Positions 17,664-24,992 of a DNA stretch of 64,000 nucleotides are shown here, piece by piece. Origin of the DNA: Roseateles sp. DAIF2. GTDB lineage: Bacteria > Pseudomonadota > Gammaproteobacteria > Burkholderiales > Burkholderiaceae_C. Each line of letters opens with the position of its first letter. The first letter of the stretch is position 1. Location: positions 3,286,001-3,350,000 of the forward strand of contig NZ_CP049919.1 of the NCBI RefSeq assembly GCF_015624425.1. Reading direction: 5' to 3'. The notes under the pieces were generated by a model, which worked only from the letters and a program-made list of their open reading frames with translations, ran no database searches and was not told the DNA's origin. Position numbers and translations under genes: made by a program.

Positions 17664-18820
17664 GGATCGTTCATCAGCGTGGCGGACCGCTTCAGTACGC
17701 CCTGCTTGGCCTTGGTCGAGTTCCCCATCCCGTATGAGGAGGGGCGCATCGTCGCATTCGGATCACTCTGGGCTTGCTGGTGATAGGCAAGCAGCTGCGC
17801 CTTGATGCAGGACTCCGAGCACCCCTTGAAGGTTTTGGATGCGGACTTCGCCCCTATCGTTGCCGCTTCATCAAGACTCATCGGGCCCGAACCACGGGCC
17901 TGCATGGCGACCTTGCGTCTTGCAGACAGCACGCCATGCGTACTGATCGTTGCCGCTTCGCCTTCCGCGCAAATGCAGGGGGCTTTGCTGGCGTCGTAGT
18001 TGTCCCAGCCCGGCAGCTTCTCGCCACTGTCTCGATCTCCTCCCGATTTGACGATGCACTTGACCTCGATCAGGTGATCGGGAGTTTGCCCTGGACAGCA
18101 ATGGCCGCTGTCATAGGGCGTCAGAAAACACCTCAATGCGCGCTGGCAGGGGCGCTGCGTCGCACCTCCCAGTTTTTTCTCGAGCCGACGGATGTTGGCT
18201 CGCTTCTCCTTCTTGTCATCGGCCGACATGCCGGCCGCATTGGCCAGGGCGAAATCCGATCTGGCATCGGCAAGCGCCTGGGCCTCGGGCGGGCAAGTGG
18301 CCTTCTGATCCAGGTCTTCACCGCAGGCCTGTTTCACCGCATCGGTTTCGCTTGAGCAGGCGCCGGTGCTCTGGCCTAGTGCCATCCGGTCGGCATAGGT
18401 CCACGGGGCCGTGTTGCCGGGCTGGGATCCATGGTTGTGCGTCGTCAGGTCCAGATGGCGGACGACGTTTTCACCCTCGACCTTCACATCCATCGACCAC
18501 GCGGCGAAGTACACCTTGCCCTTGTTCCGCGAGGTCAGCACGCCCTTCTTCGGAGCTGAACCCGCTTCGTCGCCGGTGCTCTTCTTGAAATGCGATTTGT
18601 TCTTGAGCATGACCTCCTTCCCGGAGATCTTGACGCTCGAAGAACCGTTCGCCGTGTCGGATGCCAGGCCCGTGTTTGGATAGGGGATCGGCACCCCGGG
18701 TGGTGTCGCCGGTGTTTGCGGCGGCGTGAAGCAGACGTCCGGAAATGCGGCGATGGACTTGCCGTCCGCCGCCTTGCAGGAAATCTCCCTGCCATTGGCA
18801 TAGACCTGGTTCGCCATCAA
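17660..18820 (-). CDS. Type VI secretion PAAR-like (DUF4150) effector with C-terminal HNH/Tox-GHH2-like nuclease domain
   Basis: Protein of 386 residues. Residues 1-125 form a DUF4150 PAAR-like spike domain (MANQVYANGREISCKAADG, FPDVCFTPPQTPATPPGVPIPYPNTG, KKGVLTSRNKGKVYF) that would cap the VgrG tip. After a Cys/charged linker, residues about 225-320 resemble the Tox-GHH2 nuclease family: CCPGQTPDHLIEVKCI, then NYDASKAPCICAEGE and STHGVLSARRK. The usual GHH is replaced by PDH, keeping the second histidine. Expected action is DNA cleavage in the target cell. It lies after the DUF2169 and thiolase-fold genes, with overlapping ends to both neighbours. GC content drops here, a sign of acquisition. 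Confidence 0.85.
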   Translation of the reverse strand: MMANQVYANGREISCKAADGKSIAAFPDVCFTPPQTPATPPGVPIPYPNTGLASDTANGSSSVKISGKEVMLKNKSHFKKSTGDEAGSAPKKGVLTSRNKGKVYFAAWSMDVKVEGENVVRHLDLTTHNHGSQPGNTAPWTYADRMALGQSTGACSSETDAVKQACGEDLDQKATCPPEAQALADARSDFALANAAGMSADDKKEKRANIRRLEKKLGGATQRPCQRALRCFLTPYDSGHCCPGQTPDHLIEVKCIVKSGGDRDSGEKLPGWDNYDASKAPCICAEGEAATISTHGVLSARRKVAMQARGSGPMSLDEAATIGAKSASKTFKGCSESCIKAQLLAYHQQAQSDPNATMRPSSYGMGNSTKAKQGVLKRSATLMNDP

Positions 18821-19842
18821 CTCGCTCCGAAGTGAAGGACCAGCGCCGCTCGCGAGCCGAAGTCATCTGCCATATGGGCCAGGATGGTCGCGCCTTGCGC
18901 ATAGCCCTTGCGACTCCCCTCATCGGCCAGGGCCAAGGCCGCAACGCCGACCGCCGCGCCTACTTCACCCGTGCATTCCGCGGGGTGCCAGGTATCGAAC
19001 TCGTCCTTGCGCTGCCGCAGGGTGCGCGACAAAGCCAAGGTGGCGTCCTTGAAGCCGTACTGCTCACCCGACAGATCGGTCACCCGGAAATCCATCTGAT
19101 GCATTTCGCGCCCCGCTTCGGCAAGTGCGAGTTCGATGGCCTGTTTCAAGCCATCCGCGCGCAAAGGCTTGTCCGATCCCTGCGTCGCCTCTTCCATGGC
19201 CAAGCCGATACCGATGCATGTCAGGCAGGGCGACGATTTCACTGGCCGCCCCACCAGCAAGGCCCCGGCGCCTTCGCCCGGCATGAATCCGTCGGAGTTG
19301 ACGCCCGTCAGCAATCGGTCCTGCCGTTCGAAGCGGTCCAAGGTCGGACCGTTCAGCAAGCTATCGACCGCGACGACCAGCACATGAGCGAACCCTTGTT
19401 GCCAGACAAGCTCTCGGGCTTTCGATAATGCCATCGCCACCGCCACACGCCCATGCGGCACGATCGCCGACTCCGCCGCAAATGTGCTGCCCAGCGCCTG
19501 GCAGATGTCCTCGAAGATCCTTCCATCGAGCCCATCCATGCGGCCGGGACGCTCGCGTTCAGCGACGCAAAGCAGCATGGGGATGCCCGACCACTCGTCC
19601 TTCGGCACCCCGATCAAGGCCTCCTCGGCGGCCATGGTCGCCATGCGTACCAGCTTTTCCAGGCCGCGCCATGGCTGCTCCAGCATCACCTGGTGCGCCA
19701 TGATCCATTCCCCTTCCGAGTCCATGAAGCGCGTCTGACTCGGGTTCGTCACCTTGGCTCGCATTGCCGCACATGAGGCCGGCGCACTCAGCCCGACCGA
19801 GGTCACGAGCCCGGTGCTCAGGATGGCCAAGGGCGGGTTCAC
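18817..19842 (-). CDS. Thiolase/ketosynthase-fold T6SS accessory protein, catalytic residues missing
   Basis: Protein of about 341 residues with beta-ketoacyl-synthase fold landmarks: an N-terminal LAILSTGLVTSVGLSA, the central GFMPGEGAGALLV, and the C-terminal AECTGEVGAAVGVAALALA. At the position of the nucleophilic Cys (ACSS in active enzymes) it reads IVPHGRVAVAMAL, and the TGH histidine is TGE, so it is almost certainly not an enzyme. Such proteins occur beside DUF2169 and PAAR effectors and are thought to act as chaperone/co-chaperone. Start chosen at the GTG (19842) that overlaps the DUF2169 stop in a GTGA junction; an upstream ATG at 19929 reads through DUF2169 sequence. Confidence 0.82.
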   Translation of the reverse strand: MNPPLAILSTGLVTSVGLSAPASCAAMRAKVTNPSQTRFMDSEGEWIMAHQVMLEQPWRGLEKLVRMATMAAEEALIGVPKDEWSGIPMLLCVAERERPGRMDGLDGRIFEDICQALGSTFAAESAIVPHGRVAVAMALSKARELVWQQGFAHVLVVAVDSLLNGPTLDRFERQDRLLTGVNSDGFMPGEGAGALLVGRPVKSSPCLTCIGIGLAMEEATQGSDKPLRADGLKQAIELALAEAGREMHQMDFRVTDLSGEQYGFKDATLALSRTLRQRKDEFDTWHPAECTGEVGAAVGVAALALADEGSRKGYAQGATILAHMADDFGSRAALVLHFGAS

Positions 19843-20948
19843 GACTCCAGCGCCTCCCGCGGCCCCCGCCGCATCGGCACCATCACCACGGGGATCGGGA
19901 ACTTCACCTCCTCGCGCTGCTGCCACCATTCCCGCCCCTTCTTCCCCACCAGCACCTGCGCAATCTCGAACATATTCTTTTTCAGCGGACGCGCCACCCG
20001 CCAGCTCATCGTGAAGCGCTCCTGATCGGGCTCGAAGACGATGGTGTCGAGCATGGCCGTCAGGTTCTCGCGCTCGCCGCGCCTGGGAAACACATGCACG
20101 GGCGCCTCGAAATGAGGCAGCACGAACCGACGCAGTCCGTCGGGGGTCAGGTTGGCCAGCGCAACCTCCATCGGTGCCTTGGCGATCGGCACCTGCTGGT
20201 CGACCGGTGCCGCCTGAAAGTAGCGCTCGTCGAAGTCCCGCGGCAGGAAGGGAAACACCTCGTCCAGCCAGGCCTGGTCGTAGGTGCCGGCATGCGCGCG
20301 GCGCCCGGTCCAGCCGCGGCCGAGCGGCCCGAAGGCCATCGGCTGGTACTCGCCGCTCGGCCAGCTCACCACCTCGCCGCTCCGTTCCGTGTTGGGCAAG
20401 GGTTTTCCGTCCACCCAGGCGTTCTTCAGCTGTTTGCGAAAACCGCGGCCGACGGGGTTGGCCATGTAGGCGTCATGCTCCGCCGGGTCGTCGGACTCCT
20501 GGTCCACCCCGCCAAAGGCCCGGTCATAGGAAATCGGCATCTGCACAAAGGGCTCGGGCGCGCTCGCGCTGATGCCGCCCAGGCCGCCATGCCAGACGCG
20601 ATCGCCGACCACGTCGAAGCGCTTGAGCATCGGCCCCAGGCGCAGCCCGACCTCGACGCGGGTCGCCGGGCGACCACCCGGTGCATGAGCGCTGCCCAGC
20701 AACAGCACATCGCAGGCCCGCTTGCGCGGCGCGAAGTCCACTTCGTACACCGGCGCGCTGAGGCCCGGCTCGCCGGTGAAGGTATCGGCCATCACCAGCG
20801 GCTGCTGCTCCTCATGCAGCCGCACCTGCTCGCCGGCCCTGGGCAGCACGAAGCTGCCCTTGATGACGACGACCAGCGACTCGCGGCCGCTGGGGTCGAG
20901 CCCCATGGTGTAGCCCGCGACCATGCGGGTCGCGTTGATCAGCTCCAT
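19839..20948 (-). CDS. DUF2169-family type VI effector chaperone/adaptor
   Basis: Soluble protein of 369 residues matching the DUF2169 family, which occurs beside PAAR/DUF4150 effectors and loads them onto the VgrG spike. Landmarks are VAGYTMGLDPSGRESLVVV and IKGSF near the N-terminus, DRAFGG with YDRAFGGVD, a NPVGRGF motif, and ERNP-like/LPNTE spacing before PMAFGPLGR, all typical of the family. It is the first gene of the four-gene minus-strand module (DUF2169, thiolase-fold, PAAR-toxin, immunity), all joined by 4-base overlaps. No vgrG or hcp is in the window, so the machine is encoded elsewhere. Confidence 0.88.
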   Translation of the reverse strand: MELINATRMVAGYTMGLDPSGRESLVVVIKGSFVLPRAGEQVRLHEEQQPLVMADTFTGEPGLSAPVYEVDFAPRKRACDVLLLGSAHAPGGRPATRVEVGLRLGPMLKRFDVVGDRVWHGGLGGISASAPEPFVQMPISYDRAFGGVDQESDDPAEHDAYMANPVGRGFRKQLKNAWVDGKPLPNTERSGEVVSWPSGEYQPMAFGPLGRGWTGRRAHAGTYDQAWLDEVFPFLPRDFDERYFQAAPVDQQVPIAKAPMEVALANLTPDGLRRFVLPHFEAPVHVFPRRGERENLTAMLDTIVFEPDQERFTMSWRVARPLKKNMFEIAQVLVGKKGREWWQQREEVKFPIPVVMVPMRRGPREALES

Positions 20949-21060
20949 GCCCTGCCGCCCAATTGATGCGCTCCACGCCGGTCCGTCCGACGTCCGTTAC
21001 CCCACGGTAGGTGAGCGCTGCAGCGCGGCAAAGTGCACAAGGTCATCACGGGATCCCGGG

Positions 21061-21747
21061 TCAACCCTGCACCTGCTCGCCTCCCAACCCCGCCCCATTC
21101 AGCGGGAAGCTCGAGAACTGCGTCCCCAGCACCAGCTGCGCCCAAAGCCGGCGCGAGCGGAAGGCCTGCTGGCAGCGCGGGTCGGGCTGGCCCATGCCGC
21201 AGGCCTGTTCCAGCATCAGGGTGGCCGGCGTCACGTCGTTGTTGATCGCGGCCACACCCAGGAAGCTGCGGCCGTTGGTCGCGACGGTCTCGAAGAAATA
21301 CTGCTCGCCGACCAGCATCGCGCCCTGCTGGGCGAAGCGGGCATAGGCCTTGCGGTTGACGAGCACCGGCCCGCGCTGCAGCGGGCGCAGATAGCTCCAT
21401 TGCGGATCGGCCTGCAGCAGCTTGCCGGGGCCAGGTCTTGCCAGCGCCAGCTCGAAGGCCTCGGCCTGGCGATGTGCCTGGGCCGCGTTCTGGCTGCCCA
21501 GCAGCTGGATCAGCAGCGCATAGCGCGGGTCGCCCAGCGCGGCCTCGATGAAGCCGTCGGCGCGCGGGCTCAGCTTCGCCCCCTCGGGCACCGCGACGGT
21601 GGCGCCGGAGCGCAGCTCCTGGTAGATGTCGTACTGGAAGGCCTCGGGCTGGAACATCGTGAAGAAGCCGGCCAGCTGCGCCAGGCCCAGCTGGTCGTCG
21701 GCGCTGGCGGCCAGCTGCTTGAAGCTGCGCCGGCGCAGACGGGTCAG
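21061..21747 (-). CDS. Unrecognised protein following the trypsin-like protease; start uncertain
   Basis: Reading frame of about 228 residues, not recognised. After LTRLRRRSFKQLAASADDQL it has QPEAFQYDIYQELRSGATVA, then a helical region (YALLIQLLGSQNAAQAHRQA) and a C-terminal half with VNRKAYARFAQQGAMLVGEQ, FFETVATNGRSFLGVAAINN and CGMGQPDPRCQQAF. The only standard start after the protease stop is an ATG at 21657, which would discard about 30 residues that look protein-like. A CTG at 21747 overlaps the protease TGA (CTGA), the coupling style seen elsewhere here. Alternatively the frame is joined to the protease by a frameshift. Confidence 0.6.
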   Translation of the reverse strand: MTRLRRRSFKQLAASADDQLGLAQLAGFFTMFQPEAFQYDIYQELRSGATVAVPEGAKLSPRADGFIEAALGDPRYALLIQLLGSQNAAQAHRQAEAFELALARPGPGKLLQADPQWSYLRPLQRGPVLVNRKAYARFAQQGAMLVGEQYFFETVATNGRSFLGVAAINNDVTPATLMLEQACGMGQPDPRCQQAFRSRRLWAQLVLGTQFSSFPLNGAGLGGEQVQG

Positions 21748-22523
21748 GCGCAGGCCCCCTCGCCGAGCGCCGGCAGCGGCCGCACATCGGCCGCCAGGTC
21801 GGCGGAGAACAGCTCGCGCACCCGGCCCGAGCGCGGCAGTTGGCGGTCCGGGCTCTGTCGCAGCGCCTCCAGCTGGGCCGCCGGGATGCCCCAGCAGATG
21901 CCCACCGCGCCCTCCTCCAGCCCCCCGTCGGCCACGCCGGCGACCCGGCCCGCGCCGTCCAGCAGCGGCGCGCCGGACATGCCCGGCACCAGATTGCCCT
22001 CCAGGCTCAGGATGGGCAGCGCCAGGCTCGGGTAGTCGGCCACCCGCGCCTGCAGCTTGGGCGGCAGGATGCTGCGCAGGGTGCTGCCGCCGAAGCGCAC
22101 GCGCAGCCCGACATTGGTGGCGCTGGGCATGCCGAGCGGAAAGCCCAGCGCATCCAGCTCGCTCTTGACCGCCGGCGGCGCCGGGCTCAGCGCCAGCGGC
22201 CCGCCGCCCAGCGGCTGGGCCAGGCGCAGCAGCGCCAGGTCGGCATCGCGCAGCACCCGCGCCACCATGGCCTGGCGCGAGGCGCGGATCCGGCCCTGCG
22301 CATCGACCTCGTGCACCACCAGCGGGCCGGCGTTGTCGACGCCATGCAGCGCGGTCACCAGATGATCGGCATCCGGCCAGACGAAGCCGGTGCTGGCCTG
22401 GCCGCCGGCCTCGACCTTCAGCACCGAGGGGCTGGCGCGGTGCAGCCCCGCATCGGGCTGCGCGCCGGCCAGGCGCCAGCCGGCCAGCCCGCCCAGGCCA
22501 CCGAGGATCAGCGCGCGCCGCAC
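21744..22523 (-). CDS. Exported trypsin-like serine protease
   Basis: Predicted periplasmic or membrane-anchored S1-type peptidase of 259 residues. A short hydrophobic leader (ALILGGLGGLAGWRLAGAQP) is followed by the protease domain. The triad is H60 (TALHGVD), D95 (RDADLALLRL) and S183 (VPGMSGAPLLD); the GMSGAP motif is like that of HtrA/glutamyl-type proteases. No PDZ domain is present, so it is not a full DegP. I chose the GTG at 22523, which overlaps the upstream membrane-protein gene by 16 bases; an ATG at 22844 reads only shadow sequence. The C-terminus is proline- and alanine-rich. Target unknown; genomic neighbours are all exported or membrane proteins. Confidence 0.82.
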   Translation of the reverse strand: MRRALILGGLGGLAGWRLAGAQPDAGLHRASPSVLKVEAGGQASTGFVWPDADHLVTALHGVDNAGPLVVHEVDAQGRIRASRQAMVARVLRDADLALLRLAQPLGGGPLALSPAPPAVKSELDALGFPLGMPSATNVGLRVRFGGSTLRSILPPKLQARVADYPSLALPILSLEGNLVPGMSGAPLLDGAGRVAGVADGGLEEGAVGICWGIPAAQLEALRQSPDRQLPRSGRVRELFSADLAADVRPLPALGEGACA

Positions 22524-23182
22524 GCGGCCTCCACGGCGGCGCCCAGCGCGGCGCGGCGTGTGGCCTCGTCCGGCAGGCGGCGCTGCAAGGCCTCGGCCAG
22601 CGCCGCCCATTGCGGCTGCTGGGCGGCGGTATAAGCCTGCGCCGCGGCGGCCACGCTGGCATAGCGCGCTGGCGCCAGCGCCTCGCAGGGGCCGGTGCTG
22701 TTGGCATCGCCGAACAGCAGGGTGCGGCCGCTCAGCGCCGGATCGCCGCGCAGCGCGCCGGACGCGGCCGCGCTGGCCGGGCCCAGGGTTTGCAGCGCCA
22801 CCAGCTGCACCGCCTGGCCGCGCGCCATGCCGGCGGCGGTCCATTCGGCCACCCGCTCGGCGGGCGTGCGCGGCGGCTGCGACAGGCTGTCATGGGTACG
22901 CAGCCACAGGCCGACGCCCAGGCCCAGCACGCCGGCCAGCCCCAGGGTGCCGGAGCGCAGCGCCGCACCGCGTTCGCGCGCCAGCGCGGCCGGGCCATCG
23001 GGCGCTTTGCCGCCGCCCTCCTTGCCGCTGCCGAAGCCCGGCAGCACCAGGGCCGACAGCAGGCTGGCCAGTGCGCCGACCAGCACCGCCACCACCGGCG
23101 AGGCCGACAGCCCGACCAGCAGCCCCAGCCACAGGCCGATGCCCAGCCCGGAGAAGACCTGCAGCGCCATCGTCATGCTCAT
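22508..23182 (-). CDS. Unrecognised membrane protein upstream of the protease
   Basis: Protein of 224 residues with two closely spaced N-terminal hydrophobic helices (VFSGLGIGLWLGLLVGLSAS and VVAVLVGALASLLSALVLPG), a charged glycine-rich cytoplasmic or periplasmic loop with GSGKEGGGKAP, a third helix (LGLAGVLGLGVGLWL), and a soluble, Ala-rich helical C-terminal domain containing two cysteines (PCEAL and EAACGAR). No family is recognised. The stop is overlapped by the protease start, so the two proteins are produced together and the membrane protein may tether or regulate the protease. That link is inference. Confidence 0.75.
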   Translation of the reverse strand: MSMTMALQVFSGLGIGLWLGLLVGLSASPVVAVLVGALASLLSALVLPGFGSGKEGGGKAPDGPAALARERGAALRSGTLGLAGVLGLGVGLWLRTHDSLSQPPRTPAERVAEWTAAGMARGQAVQLVALQTLGPASAAASGALRGDPALSGRTLLFGDANSTGPCEALAPARYASVAAAAQAYTAAQQPQWAALAEALQRRLPDEATRRAALGAAVEAACGAR

Positions 23183-23263
23183 CGTCCACCCCAGCCTGCA
23201 GCCGCGATGGGCGCATTGGACCGCAGCGGCGCGGCGCCGTCCGCCGCCGCGCTGTCCCCTGGC

Positions 23264-23725
23264 TCAGCGGCAGTCGCGGATCAGCAGGCGCAGCAGCAGC
23301 CGGGCCTGCACCGCATCGGTCCAGCGCGCGCTGTCGTAGAGCCGGGCGAGGCGCGGCGCGGCCTCGCTGGCGTCGGCGGTCAGGAACAGCTCGTAGCGGC
23401 GCGCGGCCTTGTCGAACTGCAGCAGCACCTCCATCGCGGACACCAGCGCATGCCGTCCGGTCTGCTTGTCCTCGCCGCGCTGGCGCAGCTCGGTGCGCAG
23501 CCGGCAGCCGCTCTCCAGCGCATAGTGCCAGCCGCGCCGCTCGCCGCGGGCCTCGCGGCCCAGGCCGTTCAGCGCGGCCAGGCGCTGGCTTTGGCTCATG
23601 TCGAAGGGGCTGATCAGCGCGGCATCCTGGTCGGGATAGCCGTCGGCGCAGCCGAACAGCAGCGCGGCCAGCAGGGCCAGCGCGGAGCGCCGACCGCCGG
23701 TCCGGGGAAGGGATTCGTCGTTCAT
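23264..23725 (-). CDS. Small predicted lipoprotein, unknown function
   Basis: Protein of about 153 residues. After a basic start (MNDESLPRTGGRRS) a hydrophobic stretch ends in a lipobox, ALLAALLFGCADG, so the mature protein probably begins at that cysteine and is anchored to the outer membrane. The remainder is mixed alpha-helical with two further cysteines (SGCRLR, IRDCR). The ATG at 23725 is preferred; an ATG at 23767 would add 14 residues before the signal and gives a poor leader. It is the same direction as the protease group, 81 bases upstream of the membrane-protein gene. Not recognised. Confidence 0.7.
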   Translation of the reverse strand: MNDESLPRTGGRRSALALLAALLFGCADGYPDQDAALISPFDMSQSQRLAALNGLGREARGERRGWHYALESGCRLRTELRQRGEDKQTGRHALVSAMEVLLQFDKAARRYELFLTADASEAAPRLARLYDSARWTDAVQARLLLRLLIRDCR

Positions 23726-23812
23726 GGATTCAAGTAAGAGACAGCCAGGCATGGCGCAGCCCGGCATCCGGGCCGCCGCCAGCAGGAAATGGAGGAAAGA
23801 GGCTGGAGCCGC

Positions 23813-24136
23813 TCAGCGCTGCGGCGGCCGCAGCAGCGGCACCGCGCAGCGGCCCGCCGGCAGCGACGTGACGGGCAAGACCTGGCGCCGCAGCAGCGCC
23901 ATCGGCTGCGGCAGCGCCGAGCTGGACACGCAATGCTCGGCCATGTTGTCGTCCGAGGTGTCGCCCAGCTCCAGCAGCAGGAGTTGCTGCCCGGGCTCGT
24001 CCGCCGGCAGCGCGAAGGCATGGCCCTCCACCTGCAGGGCCGCGGGTGCGGCCGCGCCCTGCGCGACCATGCCGGCCGCCAGCGCATAGGCGGGCAGCAG
24101 CAGACAGCAGATGAAATGGCGCAGCCAGCGGGGCAT
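23813..24136 (-). CDS. Small exported protein, unknown function
   Basis: Protein of about 107 residues beginning MPRWLRHFICCLLLPAYALA, a clear Sec signal. The mature part starts near GMVAQGAAAPA and contains a short beta-rich domain (LQVEGHAFALPADEPGQQLL, GDTSDDNMAEHCVSSSALPQ) ending in a basic, proline-rich tail. The frame is open further upstream to 24289 but that part lies over the divergent response-regulator gene, so the ATG at 24136 is chosen. No family recognised. It is divergent from the two-component pair and might be its target. Confidence 0.6.
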   Translation of the reverse strand: MPRWLRHFICCLLLPAYALAAGMVAQGAAAPAALQVEGHAFALPADEPGQQLLLLELGDTSDDNMAEHCVSSSALPQPMALLRRQVLPVTSLPAGRCAVPLLRPPQR

Positions 24137-24194
24137 GGGGCGGGATTCTACGGATCGCCCTGCCACCTCGAGAAACATGCCGGAACTGGTCACA

Positions 24195-24992
24195 ATGCGG
24201 GCCATGACGATGCCCCCTGCCGCCGCCGCCACGCCCACCCATATCGCGGTGCTGGACGACGAACCCGACATCACCACCCTGCTCGCCACCTATCTGCGCG
24301 CCCAGGGTTTTCGCGTCACGCCGCTGCACAGCGGTGCCGCGCTGATGGCGCTGATGGCCGGCGGCGATGCGCCGCAGCTGGTGCTGCTGGACCTGGGCCT
24401 GCCCGGCGAGGACGGCTTCGCGATCGCGCGCCAGCTGCGCGAGCATTGGCATTGCGGCCTGGTGATCGTCACCGGCCGCGGCGACCCGATCGACAAGGTG
24501 GTCGGCCTGGAGGTCGGCGCCGACGACTATGTGACCAAGCCCTTCGACCTGCGCGAGCTGCTGGCCCGCATCAAGGCGGTGCTGCGCCGGCTGGGGCCGC
24601 CGCCCGCGGCCGCCGCGCCGCTCGCCATGGCCGCGCCGGTGGCAGCGCCGGCGGCCGAGGCGCGAGAGCGCTTTCGCTTTCTCGACTGGACCCTGGACGC
24701 CGCGGCGCGCCGGCTCGACCATGCGCGGCAGGGCGAGATCGCGCTGACCGGCGGCGAGTTCGAGCTGCTGGCGGTGTTCGTTCGCCATCCGGGCCGGGTG
24801 CTGTCGCGCGACTTCCTGCTCGAGCAGACGCGCGGCCGCGAGGCCGGGCCCTTCGACCGCACGATCGATGTGCAGGTCGGCCGGCTTCGCCGCAAGCTGG
24901 AGGCCAGCGCGCCGCAGCAGGGCGGCGAGCTGATCATTAAGTCCGTGCGTGGCGCCGGCTACATGCTGGTGCCGGCGGTGGAGCGGCCATGA
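24195..24992 (+). CDS. OmpR/PhoB-family response regulator
   Basis: DNA-binding regulator of about 265 residues. The receiver domain (residues about 15-130) has acidic DDEPD, the phosphoacceptor D66 in LLDLGLPGEDG, VTGRGDP, and the lysine in YVTKPFDLREL. An unusually long Ala/Pro linker (about 30 residues) leads to the winged-helix domain (LTGGEFELLAVFVRHPGRVL, DVQVGRLRRKLE, KSVRGAGYML). Start is ATG 24195 or 24204; upstream extension to 24111 overlaps the divergent exported-protein gene. It overlaps the kinase gene by 4 bases (ATGA), so they form a cognate pair. Confidence 0.9.
   Translation: MRAMTMPPAAAATPTHIAVLDDEPDITTLLATYLRAQGFRVTPLHSGAALMALMAGGDAPQLVLLDLGLPGEDGFAIARQLREHWHCGLVIVTGRGDPIDKVVGLEVGADDYVTKPFDLRELLARIKAVLRRLGPPPAAAAPLAMAAPVAAPAAEARERFRFLDWTLDAAARRLDHARQGEIALTGGEFELLAVFVRHPGRVLSRDFLLEQTRGREAGPFDRTIDVQVGRLRRKLEASAPQQGGELIIKSVRGAGYMLVPAVERP

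Noticed and set aside
21029..21040. GCGCTGCAGCGC palindrome upstream of the DUF2169 gene
   Set aside because: Short GC palindrome expected by chance in this base composition; no second copy or spacing context.
23183..23263. Regulatory site in the spacer between the membrane-protein and lipoprotein genes
   Set aside because: Short GC-rich spacer with no clear promoter, dyad or terminator.
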